Numbered from the stretch's first letter, positions 53,088 through 63,049 are shown. The stretch is 64,000 bases of DNA from a bacterium (GCA_018829445.1 JAHJTV010000014.1:1-64000); one strand, 5' to 3'. The notes: generated by a model not told the origin, from the letters alone. Translations and numbers: made by a program.

Positions 53088-53293
53088 GTATGATTAAATC
53101 TTGTGGGGTGGAACCTCTGATATTATCTCCTCAAAATCCGATTTTGAGTGTATTTGATGAAAGATGGGATCTATCTGTTAATCTTACTGTCTATCGGGGG
53201 TGGTTGCCTTTCAAGAAGCGACGTTTACTTCAGGTGTTCAAGGAATAACTGGTCCATTTTCACCGGGAGCGAAACCATTGGAAGTTAAAAAGA

Positions 53294-54688
53294 CTAACCT
53301 GCACCAGCCATCGTTTTTTCAATCTCATTGACAGATTTGGGAATCGGATCGCCTAAAATACGGCTTGTTTCTTGTGTGACCAGGACATTATCTTCTATGC
53401 GGATGCCTCCGAAATCAAAATAGGTTTCAGCCTTCTCATAGTTGATATAATCCTTAAATCGTCCCTCTTGCCGCCACTGCTCTATCAATAGAGGAATAAA
53501 ATAGATACCCGGTTCAACTGTTACCGTAAAACCGCATTGGAGTTCTCTTGCAAGCCTTAATGCGGATAAACCGAATTGAGAGCTTCGCTCCGTTTTACAG
53601 TCATAACCCACATAGTCTTCGCCCAAATTTTCCATATCATGGACATCTAACCCCATCATGTGTCCAATACCACAAGGAAAAAACAATGCATGTGCTCCTT
53701 GAGTAACAGCATCTTCCAGATTCCCTTTCATGATATGCAAGTTCCTTAATCCTTCTGCAATTGTCGATGAGGCAAGAATATGCAGATCTCGGAAAGGGAC
53801 TCCCGGTCTGATCGCCTCGATTACCTTTTTCTCAGCATTTAAAACGATTTCATAGATCTCTTTTTGGCGGGATGAAAAGGCTCCGCCAACTGGTAAGGTT
53901 CTGGTAATATCGCTGGCGTAGTGAGACTTTGTTTCGGCACCTGCATCAATTACAAGCAGTTTTCCCTTTTTCAGTAGATTCTGGTAATTATAATTGTGCA
54001 GTATTTGACCATCAATGCTAACGACGGGAGGATACGCAAGTTGTCCGCCACCTGCAACAGCAACACCTTCAATGGCACCGACTATTAATCGTTCATGCGT
54101 TCCCGGGGTGGCCATTTTCATGGCAGTTAAATGCATTTGGCGCGTGGTTGTCAGCGCCAGTTCGATCTCAGAGATTTCCTCCTTCTCTTTGACCGACCGC
54201 AGGTCAACAATTGCGTCTATCAACTCACGGGAGGCTTGATTGTTGATTTCCCATGCCGCTTTTCCCAGAAGTTTTGTCAGAAATATCAAATTCTCAGCTC
54301 GGTATTGGGGAAGGAGATGCAAGGATTTACCGGGTTTACTGCAATGCTCTACGGTTTCTTTTATTGTTTTTAATGGATACCAATGTCCCACCCCACTCAT
54401 GGAAGCAAGCTGCTCCAGCGTTGGTTGATTTCCCATCCAGACAATATCGTCCAGATCAATATCATTACCAAACAAGTATTCCCGATCCTCGTCTATGTCA
54501 ATCAGACTTACCAGGCCCGGTCGGTCTAGTCCCCAAAAATAGAGAAAGGTGCTGTCTTGCCTAAAAGGGTATTTATTTTCCATATAATTAAATGGAACAT
54601 CTGTATTCCCGGGCATAAGGATCATGCCTGAACCCACCGCTTGTTTGAGCTTTTTTCTTCTTTTAGTGTATATCTCTTTTGTAAACAC
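53294..54688 (-). CDS. Xaa-Pro aminopeptidase (PepP type)
   Basis: An M24-family metallopeptidase that removes the N-terminal residue before proline. The 464-residue chain has the AMP_N domain (residues 1-130) and a pita-bread C-terminal domain with the five metal ligands: two Asp (VIDAGAETKSHYASDITRT), His (GIGHMMGLDVHDME), Glu (VEPGIYFIP) and Glu (GIRIEDNVLVT). The length equals that of E. coli PepP-like enzymes. The dipeptidase gene lies 132 bases upstream on the same strand. Both probably respond to the AraC-type operator at 55987-56025, though the gap could carry its own promoter. Confidence 0.93.
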   Translation of the reverse strand: MFTKEIYTKRRKKLKQAVGSGMILMPGNTDVPFNYMENKYPFRQDSTFLYFWGLDRPGLVSLIDIDEDREYLFGNDIDLDDIVWMGNQPTLEQLASMSGVGHWYPLKTIKETVEHCSKPGKSLHLLPQYRAENLIFLTKLLGKAAWEINNQASRELIDAIVDLRSVKEKEEISEIELALTTTRQMHLTAMKMATPGTHERLIVGAIEGVAVAGGGQLAYPPVVSIDGQILHNYNYQNLLKKGKLLVIDAGAETKSHYASDITRTLPVGGAFSSRQKEIYEIVLNAEKKVIEAIRPGVPFRDLHILASSTIAEGLRNLHIMKGNLEDAVTQGAHALFFPCGIGHMMGLDVHDMENLGEDYVGYDCKTERSSQFGLSALRLARELQCGFTVTVEPGIYFIPLLIEQWRQEGRFKDYINYEKAETYFDFGGIRIEDNVLVTQETSRILGDPIPKSVNEIEKTMAGAG

Positions 54689-54820
54689 GTTTATTCTCTC
54701 GGCAAAGGTTTACCAGCAACGGAAGATTAAAGATTGGCCAGCAGGGCCTTAAGAACATCTATTTTGCCAACACTAAGATAGATCTTTTGACTGGTTTCTG
54801 AAGGTGTCACTAACGATAAT

Positions 54821-55885
54821 CTAAATCGATATTAACTCTTTGGGAGAATTAGATAGTACCTTGCAAGGCCCATTCTTTACTGCAATAATATCTTCAATTC
54901 GTACACCTCCCCAATAAGGGATATAAATTCCTGGCTCGATTGTTACAACACAGTTTTCTTTTAACTCATCCCCGCAGGTTTTGTTCATAAAAGGCAACTC
55001 GTGTATGTCCAATCCAACGCCATGTCCCAGCCCTTTTCCAGCGAATTCAATATAACCATATCCTGATATTATCTTCATTACCTCTTCATTTACTTCCTTT
55101 CCGGTACGGCCAGCCCTTGCTGATTGCAATCCCTGTTCTTGTGCTTCCTGAATAATCGCATAGATTTTCTTTTGCTTTTCATCGGGTTTCCCAACAACAA
55201 TCGTTCGGGTCATATCTGATCGATACCCCTCAACCAAAGCGCCAAAATCAATTGTCACCAGATCGCCCTTTTCGATTTTTTTCCGGGAGGGAATCCCATG
55301 GGGTAAGGACGTTTTTTGCCCCGAGATCAAAATAGTTTGAAAAGCGGATGAATCTGCCCCAAACTCCCTCATGAAGGTCTCAAGTTTCCATGCTGCCTCC
55401 AACTCGGTCATCCCGGGCTTCAATGTGTCCAATATTTGATCGAATGCCTTGTCGGCTATGCTTGCAGCAGTCTGGATATAATCGATCTCTTTATTGGTTT
55501 TGATATAACGTAAACTTTCAACAATACCATTTGTGGGAACAAATTCAATCCGGGGCATTGCACCCCGCAGCTTCTCCAGTAGTTGAAAAACGATATGATT
55601 TTCTTCAAAACCGATGTTTTTTAGACCGGTAGAATCGGCAATTTCTAATATAACTTGCTCCAGCGGTTTTTCCTCCCGGTCGACGGTAATAACCTCAAAT
55701 CCCTTGCACTCTTTTTCTGCCTGCTCGGAGTAACGGTAATCCGTTAAGAAATATTGCTTTTCTTTCGTAATCAATATATAGGAATCGGCATTTGTAAAGC
55801 CGCTCATATAGCGGATGTTTGCGTAATCAACTAAAAATAAGCCATCCAGGTTTCTTTCTTCCAATTGTTTAATTACTTTTTTCAT
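54821..55885 (-). CDS. Xaa-Pro dipeptidase/aminopeptidase (YpdF/PepQ type)
   Basis: A shorter M24 peptidase (354 residues), with a creatinase-like N-terminal domain and a full metal site: TIDFGALVEGYRSDMTRT, GLGHGVGLDIHE, TIEPGIYIPYWGGVRIED. The lengths fit the YpdF/PepQ group, cleaving Xaa-Pro dipeptides or aminopeptides. It is the first gene of the leftward operon, with a TATAAT -10 at 55966-55971 and an operator overlapping the -35. With PepP and the divergent Opp importer, it forms a proline-peptide utilisation module. Confidence 0.93.
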   Translation of the reverse strand: MKKVIKQLEERNLDGLFLVDYANIRYMSGFTNADSYILITKEKQYFLTDYRYSEQAEKECKGFEVITVDREEKPLEQVILEIADSTGLKNIGFEENHIVFQLLEKLRGAMPRIEFVPTNGIVESLRYIKTNKEIDYIQTAASIADKAFDQILDTLKPGMTELEAAWKLETFMREFGADSSAFQTILISGQKTSLPHGIPSRKKIEKGDLVTIDFGALVEGYRSDMTRTIVVGKPDEKQKKIYAIIQEAQEQGLQSARAGRTGKEVNEEVMKIISGYGYIEFAGKGLGHGVGLDIHELPFMNKTCGDELKENCVVTIEPGIYIPYWGGVRIEDIIAVKNGPCKVLSNSPKELISI

Positions 55886-55965
55886 CGCTCTTCACATTTT
55901 TGATATGAACAATAATATGTCGCCTTTGTCTTCTGATTAACTTGGCAAGCATAATTCATATTATG

Positions 55966-56025
55966 ATTATACGGGGCAGATAAGGGACGTCTTGTAAAAA
56001 TCTATTTTTTTATTGCAAATTTCTA
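55966..56025 (-). promoter_or_regulatory. AraC-type operator and promoter of the peptidase operon
   Basis: The 39-base site 55987-56025 is 35/39 identical to the reverse complement of 57123-57161 in front of oppA. Each contains two direct half-sites TTGCAAAA-N-TCTA (the first decayed to TTGTAAAA here) 21 bases apart, i.e. two helical turns. On the - strand a TATAAT -10 (55966-55971) lies 17 bases from the operator-overlapped -35, the arrangement of class II AraC activators. Relative to its target gene, the site has the same orientation as its twin. Confidence 0.75.
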
Positions 56026-56138
56026 TGAATATCTGTGTTGTAATGGATCATTCAAACATCCATCACAACCAACAGCAGAAATAGAGTGGAGGGAATGATA
56101 CATGGGAGTCTGCTAACAGTGGTTGCCGGGTGGCACCA

Positions 56139-56927
56139 CTAAATATCAGATTGATATTTAAAAATCCCCGGTGTGCAACCGAATTGTTTTTTAAAGGTAT
56201 TGCTTAACGCACTCTGACTGGAAAACCCGACCTCCTCCGATATTTCGGCAATCGTCAGCTTTGTGGTCTTCAGTAATAGCTTTGCCTTTTCCAACCGTTT
56301 TTCAATGACGTATTGGTGGGGCGTTTTGCCTACCTCTTCCCGGAATAAGGTAAAAAAATGACTGGGACTGATATGGACTGATTTTGCTATTTCTTCCACT
56401 GTAATCTTGCAATCCAGTCGATTCATCACAAACCGGTCAATCGAATCCAAATCAATTCTCTGTTCGGGTCTTTGATGCTTAAATATCCTGCTTTCCATTA
56501 ACCCTGTAAAAACAGCCGCAATGTGTTGGTTAAAACGCATATTGCAGTTGGTTTCCAAATCTTCATACTCTGGTAACTCCATGGCAGAGAACTGGACAAA
56601 TTTACGCATGCTTTGATCCAGAAGAAAGAACCTTGGTCGTTCAAAAATCCGCTTGATTAAATCATCCTGGATTTTTTGCCGAAAATTGATGGTCAAACTT
56701 TTATTTTTTCCAATTCCAGAGAACTGATGCGTGGTATTAGCTGGTATCACACATCCTTTCATCAAATCTAATTTGATTTCTGTACCATCAATCTCTATTT
56801 TACTGACACCGCTTACACCAAGAACCATTTGCAAATGATCGTGTTTATGGCCGGTTGGTATCTCGGGTGTTTGAAATAAAAAGGCGGAAGCAGACATATG
56901 CATTCTACGGGTTTGTATGGACGGCAA
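56139..56927 (-). CDS. AraC-family transcriptional regulator
   Basis: A 262-residue regulator with an N-terminal cupin ligand/dimer domain (about 15-130; HKHDHLQMVLGVSGVSKIEIDG) and a C-terminal double helix-turn-helix. The latter has ITVEEIAKSVHISPSHFFTLFREE, VGKTPHQYVIEKRLEKAKLLL and AEISEEVGFSSQSALSNTFKKQFG. It sits between the leftward peptidase operon and the rightward opp operon, and matching operators stand before both. It is therefore the likely activator or repressor of proline-peptide use. The ligand may be a peptide or amino acid; it is not known. Confidence 0.93.
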   Translation of the reverse strand: MPSIQTRRMHMSASAFLFQTPEIPTGHKHDHLQMVLGVSGVSKIEIDGTEIKLDLMKGCVIPANTTHQFSGIGKNKSLTINFRQKIQDDLIKRIFERPRFFLLDQSMRKFVQFSAMELPEYEDLETNCNMRFNQHIAAVFTGLMESRIFKHQRPEQRIDLDSIDRFVMNRLDCKITVEEIAKSVHISPSHFFTLFREEVGKTPHQYVIEKRLEKAKLLLKTTKLTIAEISEEVGFSSQSALSNTFKKQFGCTPGIFKYQSDI

Positions 56928-57122
56928 AAACTATCCGGTTTTCGATTTTAATACACAATATTGTTTCTACTCGCAATGGTTGTGATATACAACTAACAAT
57001 AAATTCTTTTTTTAAAAATGGAAATATCAATTTTCACCTTCTCCATAACGAATTGATCTTATTTAATATGAAATTTCGAATTCTTTGAATTCTGGCCTTT
57101 GTTTTTGATTGATGGATTTTAG

Positions 57123-57161
57123 TAGAATTTTGCAAAACAAAAATAGATTTTTGCAAGACGT
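57123..57161 (+). promoter_or_regulatory. AraC-type operator of the opp operon
   Basis: Inverted twin of 55987-56025 (35 of 39 bases). Half-sites TTGCAAAA(A/T)TCTA, read on the complementary strand, are 21 bases apart. A -10-like TATAAA (57180-57185) or TTGTAT (57177-57182) lies just downstream, so the site would overlap the -35. It ends 144 bases before the oppA start codon. The rest of the 378-base divergent gap holds nothing else recognisable. Confidence 0.75.
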
Positions 57162-57305
57162 TTTTAGTGAAAATTGTTGTATAAATGATTTGATTCTTCA
57201 AGTAAACTGAAAATGATTAACTTGCAGCAAGCCGGTGCAAGTGGAGGTCAATAATCATTTTGCATTCCAGATAATCAAATGGCTATTAATTCAAGGAGAT
57301 TAAGA

Positions 57306-58919
57306 ATGGTGCATTATTCGATTAAAAAAGTGATGTTGATAGCGGGGTTAGTGCTAACGGTTTTATCATTAACATTGTCTCCGGTTCAGGCTGCGAATAA
57401 GTTGGTTTTCTCACAAACCAGTGATGGTACAACACTCGATATTACAAAAGGCAACAGTATCCCGGATCAGAACATTGCAAAACTGATGAGTGAAGGTCTG
57501 GTTCGTACAAAGTCTGGAGAACTTACTCCGGGAATTGCGAAAAGTTGGGATATTTCTAAAGACGGAAAGATCTACACCTTTCACCTGCGGTCATCCAAAT
57601 GGAGTGATGGCACAAAATTAACGGCATATGACTTTGAGTATTCCATCAAACGTTTGATGGACCCTAAAGTGGCCTCTCCTTACTCTTTTATTGGAATGAC
57701 AATCGAAAACGCCGGACCTGTTAACAAAGGTGAAATGGGATTGGATAAGCTGGGGGTTAAAGCAGTTGATGACCTGACTTTGAAAATTATCCTTGAGAAT
57801 CCGGCGGATTATTTCCTAAGTTCTCTGGCACTCAGCAATTTCTCTCCTGTGCGTAAAGATTATGTGGATAAATACGGACAGGAATTCGCCACATCTGCGG
57901 ATAAACTGCTGTATAATGGTCCATTTTATCTGGCTGAATATACCCCTCTAAGCAAAAAGATCTTTAAAAAGAATCCGTATTACTGGAACGCAGGCGCCGT
58001 AAGCCTTGATGAGATAGAGGTGATTGTCGTTGAAGATCCAATGACCGCATTGCAAATGTATCAAACAGGGGATCTGCACTTTGCCGAAGTTCCTGAAACA
58101 CTTTACCCGAACTATAAAGACAATGCGTTTTCCTATATGTATTCAATTGAATGGATCGGGTTCAACAAACGTAAAAAAGACAGTAAACCCTGGCTGGCAA
58201 ATATGGATTTTATCAAAGCCATCAATCTTTCCATTGATCGTGAGGTTTTTACCGCATTGTCTTCCAGGGGATTGAACCTGCCTGCGCAACGCTATATCAT
58301 GCCGATTCTGATGGGAAAAACCAAGAGTTATGGTGAGGACTATCCTTTAAATTTCTATGATAAGAAGGCACAAAAAACAGAAGCGGTCAAACATCTGAAA
58401 AAGGCAATGCAAACACTCAATATCAGCAATCCAGCTGACATTGAGGTTTCCTATCAGATCACTTCAAACAACCCGCAATTAAAACGCCAGGCAGAAGTAT
58501 TGCAGAGCATGATTACCAAGAACCTTGGCATCACTTTCAACATCACCCAGGTTGAATACAAGCATCATTGGGCAAGTCTGAAAAAAGGTGATTATGAAAT
58601 GGCGTGGCAGGGTTGGGTACCTGATTACAATAGCCCTTTTTCTTATCTTGAAATTTGGCAAACAGACGGATATTATGCTGCACGGTGCGGTTATAGTGAT
58701 GCGGGATTTGACTCCCAGATCAAAAAAGCCTTGGAATCAACTGATCGAAACAAGAGTCTGGATTATTACTACTCAGCAGAACAACAGCTTCTTAAAACAG
58801 CACCAATGGTTCCGTTACACATGCGACAAAAAGCGGTGCTGATTAATCCTAATGTCAAAGGACTTGATTTTTATTTTATCGGATATGATATCGATGCTTC
58901 CTTTGCGAAAATAAAATAA
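57306..58919 (+). CDS. oppA: Peptide ABC transporter substrate-binding protein
   Basis: A 537-residue family-5 binding protein (OppA/DppA). A signal peptide cut after PVQA is followed by NKLVFSQTSDGTTLDIT; LVRTKSGELTPGIAKSWDIS and FHLRSSKWSDGTKLTAYDFEYS are family landmarks. It captures oligopeptides in the periplasm. The ATG is preceded by CAAGGAG at ideal distance; an ATG 27 bases upstream has none. It heads oppABCDF and lies behind the AraC-type operator. A 10-bp hairpin follows the stop codon. Confidence 0.93.
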   Translation: MVHYSIKKVMLIAGLVLTVLSLTLSPVQAANKLVFSQTSDGTTLDITKGNSIPDQNIAKLMSEGLVRTKSGELTPGIAKSWDISKDGKIYTFHLRSSKWSDGTKLTAYDFEYSIKRLMDPKVASPYSFIGMTIENAGPVNKGEMGLDKLGVKAVDDLTLKIILENPADYFLSSLALSNFSPVRKDYVDKYGQEFATSADKLLYNGPFYLAEYTPLSKKIFKKNPYYWNAGAVSLDEIEVIVVEDPMTALQMYQTGDLHFAEVPETLYPNYKDNAFSYMYSIEWIGFNKRKKDSKPWLANMDFIKAINLSIDREVFTALSSRGLNLPAQRYIMPILMGKTKSYGEDYPLNFYDKKAQKTEAVKHLKKAMQTLNISNPADIEVSYQITSNNPQLKRQAEVLQSMITKNLGITFNITQVEYKHHWASLKKGDYEMAWQGWVPDYNSPFSYLEIWQTDGYYAARCGYSDAGFDSQIKKALESTDRNKSLDYYYSAEQQLLKTAPMVPLHMRQKAVLINPNVKGLDFYFIGYDIDASFAKIK

Positions 58920-58944
58920 GAAGCCATCTTTGTACCTGACTGGA

Positions 58945-58984
58945 ACAGCGCGAAGAATCAGCTGTCTATGACTTTTCGCGCTGT
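58945..58984. promoter_or_regulatory. Intra-operon hairpin after oppA
   Basis: ACAGCGCGAA (58945-58954) pairs perfectly with TTCGCGCTGT (58975-58984), leaving a 20-base loop, in the 116-base gap between oppA and oppB. There is no T tract, so it probably protects the oppA 3' end or partly reduces readthrough, raising binding protein over permease levels. Confidence 0.65.
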
Positions 58985-59035
58985 CAATTACTCAAAAATG
59001 ATGTAATCATTGCTCGCAATTAAGGTCTGAATCCC

Positions 59036-59965
59036 ATGCTTAGATATATCCTCAAGCGATTGGTCATTTCCGTATTGACGGTGTTTGTGTTAGCCGCAAC
59101 TGTTTTTGTCTTGATGCATGCTTTGCCGGGAGATGCATTTGACGGAGAAAAAGCGACTGCACAAGTTCGGGCTAATCTGGAAAAAACATACGGATTTGAC
59201 AAACCGCTGCACATCCAATTTTTTAAGTATATTGGCAACTTGGTAAGAGGAGATTTTGGTATCTCCATGAAACACCAGGGGCAAAGAGTCAATGATTTAA
59301 TTGCTGTAACATTCCCAATATCTGCGGATCTGGGAATTCGGGCGCTTCTATTTGCCATCATTCTGGGCCTTTTTCTGGGAGTCTGCGCCGCCCAATTATA
59401 CAGGCACCCTTTGCGGCACGGTGTGATGATTATCGCGATAATCGGAATCTCCGTTCCCGATTTTATTATGGGCAGTATTCTTCAATATATCTTCGCTTAT
59501 AAAGGACGATTGTTTCCTGTCGCCGGTTGGGGAGAGATGAAATACACGGTTTTACCGGCTTTTGCTTTGAGCTTTTACACGATGGCATTGTTGTCCCGCT
59601 TTATGAGGACCAGTATGCTGACCGTAATCAACGAAGATTATATCAAAACAGCGCGAGCCAAAGGACTTCCCAGATATAAAATAGTATTGAGACATCAGAT
59701 TAGGAATGCCATGTTGCCGATTATTACCATTCTGGGGCCAATCGTGGCAGCTGTTCTGACAGGGACCTTTGTTATTGAACGAATTTTTAACATCCCCGGC
59801 ATGGGAAAGTTCTATGTAAATGCCATCAGTGACAGGGATTATACTCTTACACTGGGAATGACCGTTTTCTATGGGATATTCTTAATTGGTGCTAATTTTA
59901 TCGTGGATGTTTTATATAGCATTATCGATCCTCGAATCAGGATCAGTGGAGAACGGGATGTCTGA
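59036..59965 (+). CDS. oppB: Peptide ABC transporter permease OppB
   Basis: A 309-residue inner-membrane permease of the Opp/Dpp family with six predicted helices. The N-terminal MLRYILKRLVISVLTVFVLA is typical, and the ATPase-contact EAA loop reads DYIKTARAKGLPRYKIVLRH. FVIERIFNIPGMG is also conserved. It pairs with OppC. Its last eight bases overlap oppC, so they are translationally coupled. Confidence 0.94.
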   Translation: MLRYILKRLVISVLTVFVLAATVFVLMHALPGDAFDGEKATAQVRANLEKTYGFDKPLHIQFFKYIGNLVRGDFGISMKHQGQRVNDLIAVTFPISADLGIRALLFAIILGLFLGVCAAQLYRHPLRHGVMIIAIIGISVPDFIMGSILQYIFAYKGRLFPVAGWGEMKYTVLPAFALSFYTMALLSRFMRTSMLTVINEDYIKTARAKGLPRYKIVLRHQIRNAMLPIITILGPIVAAVLTGTFVIERIFNIPGMGKFYVNAISDRDYTLTLGMTVFYGIFLIGANFIVDVLYSIIDPRIRISGERDV

Positions 59966-60884
59966 TACGAATACATGTTTTGATGCGGAATTGTTTCGTA
60001 AGCGTGTAGAACAGCATGATTCCGATACAATACATCGACCAAGTTTGACTTATTTACAAGACGCCACCCATCGCCTGTTCAAAAACAGGATCGCGATGGT
60101 CGGTTTGTTGATGATTCTACTTTTGATTGTACTTGCCATTATCGGTCCTATGGTTGTTCCATTCGAGTATGATGCTCTGGAGGACTTGCCATACCTGACA
60201 ACAGGTGAGAACGGGCACATTTTCGGAACAGATGGCTTGGGACGCGATCTCTGGGCCAGACTCTGGATGGGAGCCAGAACGTCTCTACTGATCGGATTTA
60301 CGGCAGCTATTGTCAATGCTGTTATGGGAACGTTCATCGGCAGTATCTCAGGGTATTTCGGAGGAATTGTCGACACAGTTTTGATGCGGTTGATAGACGT
60401 ACTCTATGGAATTCCTTACATCATTGTAGCTATCTTGATGATGGTGGTGATGGGACCGGGATTTGATTCGCTTATAATAGCCCTCATCATTATCGGCTGG
60501 ATATCCACCGCCCGATTGGTACGCGGACAAATTCTCCAACTAAATAATCAGGAGTTTATCCTGGCAGCCCGCAAGCTTGGGAGTTCACACGCCAGTATCA
60601 TTTTCCGTCATATGGTTCCCAATTTTCTGGGGTTGATCATCACCAGTATGACCATGGCAATTCCCTATTATATTTTTGCAGAAGCGTTTTTGAGTTACAT
60701 CGGTTTAGGCATTCAACCACCGGAGTCAAGTTGGGGAGTCCTAGCCAAAGAGGGGGTGGAACAGTTTCAGGTTTCAATTCACCTGATAGCTTACCCGGCG
60801 TTGATCATTTCCATCGCCATGCTCTCCTTTAATCTTTTTGGTGATGGTCTTCGCGACGCACTTGATCCGAAAATGCGACAATGA
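59958..60884 (+). CDS. oppC: Peptide ABC transporter permease OppC
   Basis: A 308-residue inner-membrane permease with the OppC N-terminal extension, then FKNRIAMVGLLMILLLIVLA, HIFGTDGLGRDLWARLWMGARTSL and the EAA loop EFILAARKLGSSHASIIFRH; FAEAFLSYIGLGIQPPESSWG ends the core. The start at MSDTNTCF (after GGAGAACGGG) was preferred to an earlier codon well inside oppB. Its stop overlaps oppD as ATGA. Confidence 0.94.
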   Translation: MSDTNTCFDAELFRKRVEQHDSDTIHRPSLTYLQDATHRLFKNRIAMVGLLMILLLIVLAIIGPMVVPFEYDALEDLPYLTTGENGHIFGTDGLGRDLWARLWMGARTSLLIGFTAAIVNAVMGTFIGSISGYFGGIVDTVLMRLIDVLYGIPYIIVAILMMVVMGPGFDSLIIALIIIGWISTARLVRGQILQLNNQEFILAARKLGSSHASIIFRHMVPNFLGLIITSMTMAIPYYIFAEAFLSYIGLGIQPPESSWGVLAKEGVEQFQVSIHLIAYPALIISIAMLSFNLFGDGLRDALDPKMRQ

Positions 60885-61936
60885 CGAGCTCGATCATGAC
60901 TGAAGAATATGACATTTTACATGTAAAAAACCTGAAAGTGGATTTTAGTACCTATGGTGGTACTGTTCAGGCAGTCCGTAACATTTCATTCGGAATTAAC
61001 AAGGGAGAATGCCTTGCCTTGGTTGGGGAATCCGGATGTGGAAAATCCGTATCCGCACACAGTATTTTGCGAATTGTTCCCGAACCGCCTGGCCAGGTCA
61101 GTGGTGAAATATTGTTTAAGGGAAATGATTTAACCCAATTGAGTGAAAAGCAGATGCTGAAGATTCGGGGAGCGGAGATATCCATGATTTTTCAGGATCC
61201 CATGACCTATCTTAATCCCACCATGCGTATCGGAACCCAGGTAACAGAAATCTTCAAAGAGCATGCCCCGAAAAGAATCAGCGGAACCGAGCTTAAAAGG
61301 CTTTGCATTGATGCATTTGATATGGTGGGAATAACGGACCCTGAGCAGCGATTTCGGCAATACCCTTACGAGTTCTCTGGCGGTATGCGGCAAAGGGCGC
61401 TTATCGCCATGGCTCTTATCAATAAACCAAGCCTGATTATTGCTGATGAACCAACCACAGCTTTGGATGTAACAATTCAATCCCAAATGCTTGAATTAAT
61501 GAAGACCCTGCAAAGAGAGACCAAAACAGCGTTAATTCTAATAACGCATGACCTGGGTGTCGTTGCAAAGATGGCACATCGTGTCGCCATAATCTATGCA
61601 GGAAAGATAGTTGAAACCGCACCAGCTACCGATATCTATCGCAACCCGAGACATCCGTACACAATCGGGCTTTTAAATTCTATTCCGTCTGTCAGTAAAT
61701 CATCGAAGGAACCTCTCTATTCAATCAAGGGCACACCTCCCGATCTGTTTAACCCACCGAAAGGATGTGGTTTTGCTCCAAGATGCGAATTCGCAATGGA
61801 TATCTGCGATAATTACCCCCCTCCCGATTTCCAAATAGATGAAGGACATCATTCTGCATGCTGGTTGCTTCATCATCAGGCACCAACCAATAACTTAAAA
61901 ACCAGTGTACTATCCAGGGAAGGTATTAACCCATGA
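60881..61936 (+). CDS. oppD: Peptide ABC transporter ATPase OppD
   Basis: A 351-residue ABC ATPase with Walker [13 protein letters not shown], signature FSGGMRQRALIAMAL, Walker B IIADEPTTALDVT and LITHDLGVVA. The C-terminal oligopeptide/dipeptide tail has cysteines (CGFAPRCEFAMDICDN ... HSACW) that in homologues bind a 4Fe-4S cluster. The start may be 60881 (coupled to oppC) or the ATG five codons on. It forms a heterodimer with OppF. Confidence 0.94.
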   Translation: MTSSIMTEEYDILHVKNLKVDFSTYGGTVQAVRNISFGINKGECLALVGESGCGKSVSAHSILRIVPEPPGQVSGEILFKGNDLTQLSEKQMLKIRGAEISMIFQDPMTYLNPTMRIGTQVTEIFKEHAPKRISGTELKRLCIDAFDMVGITDPEQRFRQYPYEFSGGMRQRALIAMALINKPSLIIADEPTTALDVTIQSQMLELMKTLQRETKTALILITHDLGVVAKMAHRVAIIYAGKIVETAPATDIYRNPRHPYTIGLLNSIPSVSKSSKEPLYSIKGTPPDLFNPPKGCGFAPRCEFAMDICDNYPPPDFQIDEGHHSACWLLHHQAPTNNLKTSVLSREGINP

Positions 61937-62886
61937 GTTATCTGATCGAAGCCCGAAACCTCAAAAAACACTTCACACTGCGGGGCAAAAAAGTTTTAAA
62001 AGCCGTTGATAATGTCGATATCGCCATCGCTCCGGGTGAAACACTCGGTCTGGTGGGAGAATCGGGCTGCGGGAAATCCACAGTTGGTCGTACCCTGGTA
62101 GGGTTGTACAAGCAGACTGCGGGAGAAATCTATTATAAAAACGAAAATATCCAACACCTTGATAAGCAAAAAAATCGGGAATTTATTAGAAAAACACAAA
62201 TCATCTTTCAGGATCCCTACTCTTCCATCAATTCCTATATGACCGTAGGCGATATTATCGCTGAGGGAATTGATAACTTTAAACTGTTTAAGGGGAAAGA
62301 GCGACAGGAAAGGATTTATGAACTATTGGAGCTTGTCGGACTCAATAAGGATCATACCACGCGTTACCCCCACGAGTTTTCCGGGGGACAACGACAACGG
62401 ATCGGAATTGCGCGATCACTTGCTGTTGAACCGGATTTTATTATTTGTGATGAACCCATCAGCGCGCTCGACGTTTCCATCCAGGCCCAAATTGTTAACC
62501 TGCTATCAGATCTGCAGAAAAAATTCAAACTGACGTATCTTTTCATTTCCCATGATCTCTCCATGGTGCAGTATATTTCCGATCGAGTAGCGGTGATGTA
62601 CCTGGGGAAAATTGTTGAAACCGCGAATTGTGATTCACTTTATTCTGATCCGCACCATCCTTATACAAAAGGATTGCTGGCATCTATTCCTATTCCCGAT
62701 CCCGAAATTGAATTTTCCAGATCTGCCCAAGTTATGACCGGTGAAATCACTAGCCCGCTGAACCCACCTCCCGGGTGCAGGTTCTCGACACGTTGCCCTC
62801 TTAAAAAACAGATTTGCGAAGAACAAGCCCCACCGAATGTTCCCATTTCGGATAGCCATTTTGTTGCTTGTCATCTGTATACTTAG
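61933..62886 (+). CDS. oppF: Peptide ABC transporter ATPase OppF
   Basis: A 317-residue ABC ATPase: Walker [14 protein letters not shown]-loop [10 protein letters not shown], signature [15 protein letters not shown], Walker [15 protein letters not shown] and FISHDLSMV. The C-terminal tail has [19 protein letters not shown] and a final HFVACH, again cluster-binding in type. It completes the oppABCDF operon, overlapping oppD by four bases. No clear terminator follows in the gap to the MarR gene. Confidence 0.94.
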   Translation: MSYLIEARNLKKHFTLRGKKVLKAVDNVDIAIAPGETLGLVGESGCGKSTVGRTLVGLYKQTAGEIYYKNENIQHLDKQKNREFIRKTQIIFQDPYSSINSYMTVGDIIAEGIDNFKLFKGKERQERIYELLELVGLNKDHTTRYPHEFSGGQRQRIGIARSLAVEPDFIICDEPISALDVSIQAQIVNLLSDLQKKFKLTYLFISHDLSMVQYISDRVAVMYLGKIVETANCDSLYSDPHHPYTKGLLASIPIPDPEIEFSRSAQVMTGEITSPLNPPPGCRFSTRCPLKKQICEEQAPPNVPISDSHFVACHLYT

Positions 62887-63002
62887 GTTCAGGAATATTT
62901 TTGCGTTTGGCTGCGCACGGGCTTCTAAATTAGATTCGTTGCCGGAGTTCCGGTTCTTTGACAGCGAATTTAAAAAACCGGTTAAAATCGAGTAAAAACC
63001 AT

Positions 63003-63049
63003 TTGACGTGAATTTAGTTGCGGACTACAATTATTGCATAACACAACTA
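63003..63049 (+). promoter_or_regulatory. Promoter and palindromic operator of the MarR gene
   Basis: -35 TTGACG (63003-63008), 17-base spacer, -10 TACAAT (63026-63031). An outer inverted repeat TAGTTG (63015-63020) / CAACTA (63044-63049) encloses the -10 and start site. A bound MarR dimer here would block transcription, so autorepression is likely. It also rules out the upstream GTG/ATG codons as the start of the regulator. Confidence 0.7.
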
